Origin: Chloroflexota bacterium
GTDB taxonomy: Bacteria; Chloroflexota; Dehalococcoidia; Bin125
Reading direction: 5' to 3'
Assembly (NCBI GenBank): GCA_028873865.1
Contig: JAPPNI010000018.1
Coordinates: 1 to 64,000, forward strand
DNA: 64,000 bases
The notes under the pieces were generated by a model. It was given only the letters and a program-made list of their open reading frames with translations. It searched no databases and was not told the origin of the DNA. Shown here one piece after another: positions 1-7,292 of the stretch; position 1 is the stretch's first letter; each line of letters starts with the position of its first letter. The position numbers were made by a program, and so were the translations under genes.

Positions 1-104
1 ATCGGTGGGCGGGCGGGGTGACAGTTTCTACCGTCTGACCTCACTGACCCTCCGACATACAAGACGACGAAGAGTCCCAAAAGGTTCCCGCAGAGGGGGA
101 AGAG

Positions 105-1058
105 TTACGCGCCGGCGCCGGTCCCCCGCAGCCGCGGGTCGAGAACGTCGCGCAGGGCGTCGCCCAGCAGGTTGAATGCCAGCACGATCAGTGTGATCGC
201 CGCGCCGGGCGTCAGCGCCAGCCACGGCCAGCGGTCGAGGTTTCCGCGTTGAGTCGCTTCGAAGAGGATGAATCCCCAGGTCGGATTCTCGGCTGAGTTC
301 GCGCCCAGGCCGAGGAACGACAGCGCCGCTTCTGCCAGGATCGTGCCGCCGATCGTGACCGATGCGATCACCAGGATCGGAGCCATGATGTTCGGCAGGA
401 TATGCCAAGCAATGATCCGCAGTGGCCCGGCGCCAATCGTCCGTGCGGCTTCGATGTACGTGTTCTCAAGCGTCGAGAACACAGTTCCCCGCACGACACG
501 CTGAGTCCCGGGTATCAGGAAAATCACGATCACCAGAATCACCGTCGTCATGCTCGGCGTCAGCACAGTGACCAACGTCATCATCAGCAGCAGCGGCGGT
601 AGCGCCTGGAACGCGTCGGAGATGCGTTGCAGGAGCAGGTCCGTGGCTCCGCCGGCATAGGCCGACGTCATACCAATGATCATGCCACCGAGAATGCCGA
701 GTCCGGTGGCGACGATACCGATGATGATGGCCGGACGCGCGCCGAAGATGATCCTGCTGAATAAGTCACGGCCGAGCGAGTCGGTCCCGGCAATGTGGTC
801 GGGCCAGGTCGGTGCGCCCAGCTTGTTAATGATGTCGGTTTCGCTGGCTGGATACGGCGAGAAGCCGGGAATGATGGTCTCCCCGCCGACGCTGATGTCC
901 TGTCCGAAAATCGCAGCGACGATCAGGATCAGGATGAATACCGCCCCGATCGCGCCGAGCGGCTTGTTACGCGCGTGCCGCCCCCAGGTCTTCCAGAATC
1001 CCGGGCTGTCACCCCGAGTTTCGAGTGCAATCTCTGCGACGTCCGCAGTCGCTGCCAT
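105..1058 (-). CDS. dppC: Peptide/nickel-type ABC transporter permease (DppC/OppC-like)
   Basis: Inner-membrane permease of a peptide-class ABC importer, 317 aa, the usual length for DppC/OppC. A cytoplasmic N-terminus is followed by a membrane helix near residues 36-56, a periplasmic loop containing AGTDSLGRDLFSR (typical of this subfamily), and further helices. The EAA-type ATPase-contact loop reads AARTIGAGPLRIIAWHILPN. The end DALRDVLDPRLRG is also typical. It lies 24 bp after dppB as the third gene of a minus-strand operon; the ATPase genes would lie beyond the window start and are not seen. The substrate cannot be read from the permease, so dppC is a family label only. Confidence 0.93.
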   Translation of the reverse strand: MAATADVAEIALETRGDSPGFWKTWGRHARNKPLGAIGAVFILILIVAAIFGQDISVGGETIIPGFSPYPASETDIINKLGAPTWPDHIAGTDSLGRDLFSRIIFGARPAIIIGIVATGLGILGGMIIGMTSAYAGGATDLLLQRISDAFQALPPLLLMMTLVTVLTPSMTTVILVIVIFLIPGTQRVVRGTVFSTLENTYIEAARTIGAGPLRIIAWHILPNIMAPILVIASVTIGGTILAEAALSFLGLGANSAENPTWGFILFEATQRGNLDRWPWLALTPGAAITLIVLAFNLLGDALRDVLDPRLRGTGAGA

Positions 1059-1082
1059 AGAGCTGCCTTCCGATCCCTATCC

Positions 1083-2045
1083 CTAGGAGTAACGGATTCT
1101 TGGATCCAGCCACGCGTAGCTGAGATCGACGAGGATGTTGATGAAGACGACACCGAAGCCGACGACGAGCGAAATGCCCAGCACGAGCGTGAAGTCAACC
1201 TGCCGAATCGCTCGGACGGCAAGCGCGCCGATTCCGTCGATCCGGAAGATGAACTCGACAATCACCGCGCCGCTGATCAGGAAGGCGAACTGATTCGCGA
1301 AGATCGTGATGACCGGAATCAGGGAATTCCGAATCACGTGACGCATGATGATCGCCCGCTCGGCCAGGCCCTTTGCCCGGGCCGTGCGCACGTAGTCCTC
1401 GTTGACCACTTCAAGCACCGTCGAGCGCTGCATGCGCATGACCGTCGCCATCAGCGATGCCGAGAGCACTAGTGACGGCGCGATCAACCCCTCCAGGTTC
1501 CGTCCAACTCCGTCCCAGATGTAGGGCGGATCGATCGTCGAGAGCGACACTCCCAACCAGGCGGCGCCGAAGGTCACGACCAATACCGCCAGGAAGAAGT
1601 TGGGCACAGCGAGCCCAAGAATGGCGAACACTCTGGAGGCGTAGTCACCCACTCCTCCCTGCCGGATGGCAGAGAACACTCCAATCGGGATCGCAATCAG
1701 TGAGGAGATCAGCGTCGCCATGATCACGAGCTGGACGCTGCGCGGCAGCCGATCCTGAATCATGCTCCAGACGGGCAGGCTGGTGGCGAACGACTTGCCC
1801 AGATCCCCGTTGAACGCGTCCCACAGCCAGTTGCCGTAACGCTCAAGCACCGGCTTGTCGAGACCGAGATCGATCTCGTACTGTTCAATCTGTGCGGGTG
1901 TCAGGTTGGCGCCCTGCGGGCTCTGGTTGAGCAGCCGCGTCAGCGTGTTGCCGGGCACCGAGTTCACCAACATGAACACAATGAACGACAACATCAGGAG
2001 CACGAACAGTGCTCCGATAATCCGGCGGACGATGTAACCGGTCAT
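1083..2045 (-). CDS. dppB: Peptide/nickel-type ABC transporter permease (DppB/OppB-like)
   Basis: Inner-membrane partner of the DppC-like permease, 320 aa. It starts MTGYIVRRIIGALFVLLMLS, the family's usual first helix, and has the periplasmic stretch with NQSPQGANLTPAQ. The EAA loop is ARAKGLAERAIIMRHVIRNS, and the C-terminus DLSYAWLDPRIRYS is typical. A GGAGGG ribosome site lies 5 nt before the ATG. A strong inverted repeat separates it from the binding-protein gene upstream, which would allow the binding protein to be made in excess. Peptides, nickel or related solutes are all possible substrates. Confidence 0.93.
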   Translation of the reverse strand: MTGYIVRRIIGALFVLLMLSFIVFMLVNSVPGNTLTRLLNQSPQGANLTPAQIEQYEIDLGLDKPVLERYGNWLWDAFNGDLGKSFATSLPVWSMIQDRLPRSVQLVIMATLISSLIAIPIGVFSAIRQGGVGDYASRVFAILGLAVPNFFLAVLVVTFGAAWLGVSLSTIDPPYIWDGVGRNLEGLIAPSLVLSASLMATVMRMQRSTVLEVVNEDYVRTARAKGLAERAIIMRHVIRNSLIPVITIFANQFAFLISGAVIVEFIFRIDGIGALAVRAIRQVDFTLVLGISLVVGFGVVFINILVDLSYAWLDPRIRYS

Positions 2046-2079
2046 CGCGCCCTCCGCTGCTCTACACCACCGGGGAGAC

Positions 2080-2110
2080 GGCTCGCTCAGCGCTCAGCGC
2101 TGAGCGAGCC
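2080..2110 (-). terminator. 13-bp hairpin between binding-protein and permease genes
   Basis: Perfect inverted repeat GGCTCGCTCAGCG / CGCTGAGCGAGCC with a 5-nt loop CTCAG. It sits just after the binding-protein stop codon and before dppB and has no T-run. By position it could be an mRNA-stabilising or partial-termination element that gives more binding protein than permease. This role is inferred. Confidence 0.6.
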
Positions 2111-2119
2111 CTCAATCGG

Positions 2120-4099
2120 TTAGAGGTTCTTCCAGATCCTCTCGGTGTTGGTCGCGCCCCAACCGGGGTTCCAGGCGTTGTAGGTGTCCATCTGACCGAA
2201 CAGGTACTCGCGCCGCGCGGCCATGCGATACGGGTTGACGCAGAAGATGCGCCACATGTTCTCGAGCTCGCGAACGCGAATCTTCTCAAGAATCTCCGAG
2301 CGCTTGACGACATCCAACTCCTGGCGCTGCTCGACCGCCCACTGGTCGACGTCCGGGTCGTTGATCCCGTAGATGTTGCCCGGGCTCTCCGAGTGCATCC
2401 GGCCATAGGCGAGACCATCGGCGTCCATCTCACTGCCGACCAGCCAGGTGAACAGCGTGCCGCTGTACTCCTTGGTGAACAGCAAGGCGAGCCAGGATTC
2501 CCACTCGATCTGCTCGTGCTCGACGTTGGCGCCGAGGTTCCGGTTCCACTGGTCGACAACCAGGAGGAAGTGGTCGAGGTAGAAGCCGGGCACGGTGTGG
2601 AAGGCGGCCTGGAACGAGAGCGGATTGTCCTCGTTGTAGCCGGCCGCGTCGAGCAAGCGCTTGCCTTCCGCCGCATTGAAGACGTGGAAGTCGCCCAGCT
2701 CCTCGAACGTCCAGGGCCACTCGCGGAAGCCCCAGGGCGAGCTTTCGTCCTTGAAGAACGTCCAGTTCTGCCCGTAGCCGCCGGCGGCCAGTCCGTAGTA
2801 GACACCGGCCGCCTGCTCCTCGCGGTCCATGCCCAGCGAGAGCGCCTGGCGGACGCGTGGGTCGTTGAACGGCTCGGCGGTCAGGTCCTTGAAGGTCATG
2901 TGCGGCTGCCAGCCGGGCGGCGGCGCCGTGACCTGCACGACCATCTCCGGGTGCTGCTCGATCGCGCGCTCGTACTCGGTGATGTCCTGGAGACGGATCC
3001 AGTCGGTCTCGCCCGTCTCCCAGGCGGCCCACTCGGACTCGCGCTGGCCGACGAAGTCGAGACCGTGGATGTTGTCGATGTAGGGCAACTGCAGGCCCGT
3101 GCGCGGGTCCTTCTTGTGGTACTCGGGGTGTCGGCTGCCGCGCCACTCCGAGCCGGTCGTCGCGCTGTCGAGGTTGAAGGGACCGGTGCCGACCGTGTTC
3201 TCAGCCAGGTCGAGCAGACTCGGCTCCTCGACGAACTCCGGCGCCACCACGGTGTGGAACGGGTTCATCATGTTGTTGAGCAGGTACGCAGCCGGCTCGG
3301 CCAGGTTGAACCGCACGGTGTTGCTCGTGTTGTCGTGATCGATCGTGTTGACGGCCGTGTACGACGACGCCTGGACGCGACCTTCCTCACGAAGCGCGTC
3401 ATACGCAATCTTCACGTCTTCCGCGGTCATCGCCCGACCGTTGACCGGCGGCTTGTCCTGCCAGGTGATGCCATCTTGAAGCTGGAACACCACCGTGGTC
3501 GGCTCTGGCACTTCCCAACCGTCCGCGAGGTCGCCCTCGTTGAGGTAGTAGTGCGCGTTCGCGTAGTCGTCCATCGGGAAGACCACGAGCTGGCTATAGA
3601 ACATGGGCGCGAAGGCGGCCATGAGGCTGGCGTTCGGTCCCAGCACGTTCCAGTTGGCCGGCGCGGCGTGGGCCAGACGCCAGGTGCCGCCGTGCTTGGG
3701 TCCATCGGCCTGACCGGGAAGGTTCTGCAGCTTCGACCAGTGGAAGCGCAGACGCCATTCCTGCTCAGCAGTCAGCGACATCGCCTCTTCTTCGGCGGTC
3801 AACTGACCGGGAAGCAGCGCCACTGCTTCTTCCTCCGCAGTTTCCTGCTGCGTGGTCGCCTGTTGGGCGGCAGTCTGCTGAGCCTGTTGCTCGGCCTGCT
3901 GCTGCGCTTGCGGTTGAGGTTGAGCCTGCTCTTGCTGCTGAACCTGCGCCGCGGCCTGCTGGCCATCATCGTCATCATCACCACAGCCGACCAGCGCCAG
4001 GCCGGCGGCGCCAACCCCAGCTCGGGCCGATGCACTCATCAGCGAGCGCCGGCTGAGGCGCTTGCGCTGCATCCGCTTCCAGTAGTTGCGCTCTGTCAT
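2120..4099 (-). CDS. ABC transporter solute-binding lipoprotein, SBP_bac_5 family
   Basis: Extracytoplasmic binding protein (659 aa) for the adjacent permeases. The N-terminus has a twin-arginine motif (SRRSLMSAS), a hydrophobic stretch and lipobox LVGC, so it looks like a Tat-exported lipoprotein. The mature start is Asp-rich, then about 45 residues rich in Gln and Ala form a probable flexible tether. The folded domain follows: GGTWRLAHAA, then the family region around WQDKPPVNGRAMTAEDVKIA, and further on DPRVRQALSLGMDREE. A canonical AAGGAG lies 7 nt before the ATG. It is first in the minus-strand operon with dppB and dppC. The ligand is not predictable; peptides, opines or other small organics are possible. 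Confidence 0.92.
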   Translation of the reverse strand: MTERNYWKRMQRKRLSRRSLMSASARAGVGAAGLALVGCGDDDDDGQQAAAQVQQQEQAQPQPQAQQQAEQQAQQTAAQQATTQQETAEEEAVALLPGQLTAEEEAMSLTAEQEWRLRFHWSKLQNLPGQADGPKHGGTWRLAHAAPANWNVLGPNASLMAAFAPMFYSQLVVFPMDDYANAHYYLNEGDLADGWEVPEPTTVVFQLQDGITWQDKPPVNGRAMTAEDVKIAYDALREEGRVQASSYTAVNTIDHDNTSNTVRFNLAEPAAYLLNNMMNPFHTVVAPEFVEEPSLLDLAENTVGTGPFNLDSATTGSEWRGSRHPEYHKKDPRTGLQLPYIDNIHGLDFVGQRESEWAAWETGETDWIRLQDITEYERAIEQHPEMVVQVTAPPPGWQPHMTFKDLTAEPFNDPRVRQALSLGMDREEQAAGVYYGLAAGGYGQNWTFFKDESSPWGFREWPWTFEELGDFHVFNAAEGKRLLDAAGYNEDNPLSFQAAFHTVPGFYLDHFLLVVDQWNRNLGANVEHEQIEWESWLALLFTKEYSGTLFTWLVGSEMDADGLAYGRMHSESPGNIYGINDPDVDQWAVEQRQELDVVKRSEILEKIRVRELENMWRIFCVNPYRMAARREYLFGQMDTYNAWNPGWGATNTERIWKNL

Positions 4100-4158
4100 G
4101 GTTCGCTCCTTCTGTGACCAGCCGGCCGAACTGCAGAAGGTCCGCAGCGCAGGCGGCG

Positions 4159-4174
4159 TTACGCGTGGGCGTAA
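4159..4174. promoter_or_regulatory. Candidate operator TTACGC-N4-GCGTAA
   Basis: Perfect 6-bp inverted repeat with a 4-nt spacer in the short divergent region between the ABC operon (minus) and the YbaK-like gene (plus), directly followed by the AT-rich stretch TAATATAAC. Position and symmetry suit a dimeric regulator, but no regulator gene is adjacent. Confidence 0.35.
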
Positions 4175-4212
4175 TATAACCCTTCGTAGTCCGGATGTAT
4201 AGGAGCGGTCAG

Positions 4213-4716
4213 GTGTCTGATTCCAATCCGGTTGCTGAAGCGATCGAAAATCGCGTGCGTCAGTTCCTGGCTGACTGCGAGATCGCCTTCGAGACCATCG
4301 CCTGCCGACCGGACCAGGCCGACACCGATGTGTTCTGCGAGGTCTTCGGCATCCCCCACGACCGATCGGTCAACACCATCCTGGTGGCATCGAAAAAGGA
4401 ACCCAGGAGCTACGCCGCCTGTCTGGTCCTTGCCAACACGCGGCTGGACGTCAACCGCACCGTGCGCAAGGAAATGGGCGTCCGAAAATGCTCGTTCGCG
4501 TCATTCGAGGAAACGGAGAAGGTGACCGGCATGATCTCCGGCGGCGTCACGCCGTTCGATCTGCCGCCGGAGATCCCCGTGCTGATCGACTCCCGGATCA
4601 CCGGTGAGGACGTGATGTGGCTCGGAGGCGGCAGCCGGTCGCTCAAGGTTGGAGTCAAGGCCGACGATCTCGCCCGGCTTCCCAATGCTCGCGTCGTCGA
4701 AGGGCTGGCCGGCTAG
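4213..4716 (+). CDS. YbaK/EbsC-family aminoacyl-tRNA deacylase-like protein
   Basis: Cytoplasmic protein of the YbaK/aaRS-associated fold (167 aa), which hydrolyses mischarged aminoacyl-tRNAs such as Cys-tRNA(Pro). Family features are the conserved VNTILVASKKEPRSYAACLV region, the early-sheet lysines, and the glycine-rich active-site segment GGVTPFDLPPEIPVLID. An in-frame ATG exists at 4195, but the GTG at 4213 has a perfect AGGAG 7 nt upstream, so I chose GTG. It stands alone between divergent and convergent neighbours. Exact tRNA specificity is not predictable. Confidence 0.85.
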   Translation: MSDSNPVAEAIENRVRQFLADCEIAFETIACRPDQADTDVFCEVFGIPHDRSVNTILVASKKEPRSYAACLVLANTRLDVNRTVRKEMGVRKCSFASFEETEKVTGMISGGVTPFDLPPEIPVLIDSRITGEDVMWLGGGSRSLKVGVKADDLARLPNARVVEGLAG

Positions 4717-4723
4717 CAATCGG

Positions 4724-5722
4724 CTAGTACTCGGTGAGCCGCTCTTCGAGCGCCACGATCTCTTCAATCGACACGGCGCCGTCGCCCAGGCCCGCCCGCA
4801 GCGTCCGCTTGGCCGTCAACTGCAGTGCTCGATTGGCCGGCGTGGGCACCCCGTGTTCCAGGCCCAACAACACGATCTCTCCGTTGAGCCAGTCGGTCTC
4901 AATCGCCGGTAGCCCCCGGCGGAATGACTGCCAGGTCGAACTGCCGCCGCGCTCGACACCGGGGATGTCGCCGGCGCTGAAGGTTGCCGCCCGTCGCTCG
5001 CCGACCTCCGCGCGAGGCGCGTAGTCGATCTCGGCGGCCTCATAGCAGGCGGTGGCCTCGTCGCGCATACGCCGCATGAACGCACGCACCTCGTCGCCGG
5101 CAGAGCGCAGCGCAGCCTCTCCGCAGAGCGCGCCGACCGCATTGCCCAGGTTGTCCAGCAGCTTTCCGTACTTCAGACGCATCACATTCGGATCTGGCCG
5201 AGCGTTGAAGCCGGCCGCCGACAGGTCGGCGCAGACCTGTGAGATCGTTTCATCCACGCCATTGGGGAATCGGCCACTGTCCAGCAGTCCCGGCTTCGGT
5301 GCTCCGAACAGCGCGATTTCGCCAGGCACCAGGAAGGTCGCCGGCATCACCACCAGCATGCCGTACACGTTGAGGAATCGTCTCGCCGCGCTGCGCTCAT
5401 TGGCGACACCATTTTGGCCGCAGATGATGGGAGTCTCAGGTCCGGCGCAGCGCTCAAGGTCGTCGAGCGCGCCGGACGTGTCCTGTCCCTTCATGGTTAG
5501 AAGCACCACGTCGCCCTCGGCGAAATCCAGCTCCGAAGGATGTCCAACGGCCCTAACCGCGACGCGCTGTTCACCTCCGGGGCGGCGCACCAACAGCCCG
5601 TGATCCTGCATCGCCGTCAGATGATTTCCGCGGGCGATCAACACCACGTCGCAACCCGCCTGTTGCAGCAGCGCGCCGATTCCCGCGCCGATCCCGCCGG
5701 CGCCGTAGATGATGTATCGCAT
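4724..5722 (-). CDS. Ketopantoate reductase family protein (PanE/ApbA-like)
   Basis: NAD(P)-dependent 2-dehydropantoate 2-reductase-like enzyme, 332 aa. The Rossmann motif GAGGIGAGIGALL begins at about residue 8. The central segment contains TMKGQDTSGALDDL, with the Lys expected in PanE, and CGQNGVANE. The helical C-terminal domain contains MRLKYGKLLDNLGNAVGALCG, also diagnostic. AGAGGA precedes the ATG by 9 nt. PanE makes pantoate for CoA, but this family also includes paralogues acting on other 2-keto acids, and no other pantothenate gene is adjacent, so I give no symbol. Confidence 0.85.
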   Translation of the reverse strand: MRYIIYGAGGIGAGIGALLQQAGCDVVLIARGNHLTAMQDHGLLVRRPGGEQRVAVRAVGHPSELDFAEGDVVLLTMKGQDTSGALDDLERCAGPETPIICGQNGVANERSAARRFLNVYGMLVVMPATFLVPGEIALFGAPKPGLLDSGRFPNGVDETISQVCADLSAAGFNARPDPNVMRLKYGKLLDNLGNAVGALCGEAALRSAGDEVRAFMRRMRDEATACYEAAEIDYAPRAEVGERRAATFSAGDIPGVERGGSSTWQSFRRGLPAIETDWLNGEIVLLGLEHGVPTPANRALQLTAKRTLRAGLGDGAVSIEEIVALEERLTEY

Positions 5723-5777
5723 ATCGACGTCCTCTGGACTGGTTCAATCTATTCGCAGGCGTCAACAGTCTGAAATG

Positions 5778-5814
5778 CGAAACGCGGCTGATCAAGACGA
5801 TCAGCCGCGTTTCG
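5778..5814 (-). terminator. Strong hairpin terminator, 16-bp perfect stem
   Basis: CGAAACGCGGCTGATC pairs perfectly with GATCAGCCGCGTTTCG around the 5-nt loop AAGAC. It follows the stop of the binding-protein gene on the minus strand and precedes the panE-like gene. The T-run is weak, as is usual in GC-rich genomes. Confidence 0.75.
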
Positions 5815-5836
5815 GGACTCCGTCCGTCTGTCGCGG

Positions 5837-7102
5837 CTAGGACTCAGGCTCCTCCGACTCCGTCGAGTCGTCGCCGGCGTCGTCCGGCGGGCTCGGCGGT
5901 GGACCGGCGAACATCGACTTCAGTTCGCTTGCGCGTTCCCGGTCGGCCAGCGTTGGCTCAATCAGGATTTTCGCCCCGTTGAAGAAGACCTCGGCGTTCA
6001 ACTGGCTCAGCTCGAGCGTGTAGGCCATGGCCATCGCCGAGACGGCGAGGTAGCCCTGCACGACCGGATGATCCCAGACGACGAAGAGCAGCTGACCGTC
6101 GCGGACGGCGTCGGCCAGGGTGTCGCTAAAGCCGAAACTGGCCAGCGCAGTGTCCGATCCGGCCTCCTCCACGGCGCTCATGGCCGCGACCGCGCTGTCG
6201 TGGTTCAGGGTCAGGATGGCCCCGACATCGCCTGCGGCGATTCGTTCAACGATCAGCGATTGCAGATATTGAGGCTGGGTGCGACCCTGATGCTCCGCGT
6301 CATCGTCCGGCACGCCCGACAGGTCCACAGAGATACGTTCGACCTCTCCGCCGTCGTAGCTCTGCTCGATGCCGTCGCAGCGATCGCGCAGACCGACATT
6401 GTCCTCCTCGTGAATGATGCACAGCAGGGTCCCGCTGACCCCCGCCTCGTCGAACTCATCTCCCGCCCGGACACCGCCGGCGAAGTCATCAAGACCGATG
6501 TGCAGGAGCGATCCCACGCTGTCGGCGTCTTCCGCGCCGGAGTTGAAGGTCACCACCTGGATGCCCGCGGCCTGCGCCTCGGCGATCGGCTCCCGCAGGT
6601 CATCGGCGTACGGCAACGACGTGGCAATCGTGATCGGATCGTGGCTGATGCAGTCGCGAAGGTCGGCGGCATGCTCAGCACTGTCGCGAGCGGCATAGAG
6701 CACCATGTCGACGCCGTACTGGTATCCGGCCACATCCGCGGCACTCAGGGTCCAGCGCCAGAATCGGTCCTCAGTGGGATATGCGTGGCCGAGGACGCAC
6801 ATCACCGGCGGCTGCCGCTCCTCGATGACGACCGTGACGTCAACCGGATTGGTGTACCGCCACCGGTCGACCGGCGCGTCGGCCGTCAGGAAACGTGCCG
6901 GAGGAAGCTCCAGATCGTTCCAGCTCTGGTCCGCGTCGAGCTGCTGCAGCTTGACTTCGACGCGGCCGTCCGCCAAACGCTTGACTCCGACCCGTACCTC
7001 GCTGGTCACGCTGATCGCCGCTTGCACTACTCCGAGTGTGATCGCCCCCAGCACCAATCCAATGACAAGTGTGAGCAAGTGCGATTTGCCTACGCGTTTC
7101 AT
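5837..7102 (-). CDS. Exported periplasmic-binding-protein-like protein (Peripla_BP_4 type), orphan
   Basis: 421-aa protein with an N-terminal membrane/signal segment (about residues 9-29). Residues about 34-91 form a small module (EVRVGVKRLADGRVEV ... LPPARFLTADAP) also found in the proteins at 15956-17236 and 19041-21098. A sugar-binding-type periplasmic domain follows, with VVTFNSGAEDADSVGSLLHI and a Cys-containing GTLLCIIHEEDNVGLRDRCD. The C-terminal tail is Pro, Asp and Glu rich. No permease or ATPase lies beside it, so it is an orphan sensor or scavenging protein, or relies on a distant transporter. CAGGAGG lies 5 nt before the ATG. Ligand unknown. Confidence 0.8.
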   Translation of the reverse strand: MKRVGKSHLLTLVIGLVLGAITLGVVQAAISVTSEVRVGVKRLADGRVEVKLQQLDADQSWNDLELPPARFLTADAPVDRWRYTNPVDVTVVIEERQPPVMCVLGHAYPTEDRFWRWTLSAADVAGYQYGVDMVLYAARDSAEHAADLRDCISHDPITIATSLPYADDLREPIAEAQAAGIQVVTFNSGAEDADSVGSLLHIGLDDFAGGVRAGDEFDEAGVSGTLLCIIHEEDNVGLRDRCDGIEQSYDGGEVERISVDLSGVPDDDAEHQGRTQPQYLQSLIVERIAAGDVGAILTLNHDSAVAAMSAVEEAGSDTALASFGFSDTLADAVRDGQLLFVVWDHPVVQGYLAVSAMAMAYTLELSQLNAEVFFNGAKILIEPTLADRERASELKSMFAGPPPSPPDDAGDDSTESEEPES

Positions 7103-7292
7103 GCTGCCTCCTGGAGATACTGTGTCCGAATGAATTCCCGCTGATCATAACGTTGACCCCCGAGCTTACATAACTGCCCAATCGCAGGCCGGTGAGGCGC
7201 TGACAACGGCGACCGTCCGCAACGGACCCGACTTCGCGAGCGGCGTCTACTATGCCTAGCGACGGCCGAAGCAGCACATCGGAGCGTTCGCA

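Noticed and set aside
2393..4117. Long plus-strand open frame opposite the ABC binding-protein gene
   Set aside because: Antisense shadow of a strongly conserved gene in GC-rich DNA; Val/Arg/Leu-rich with no domain.
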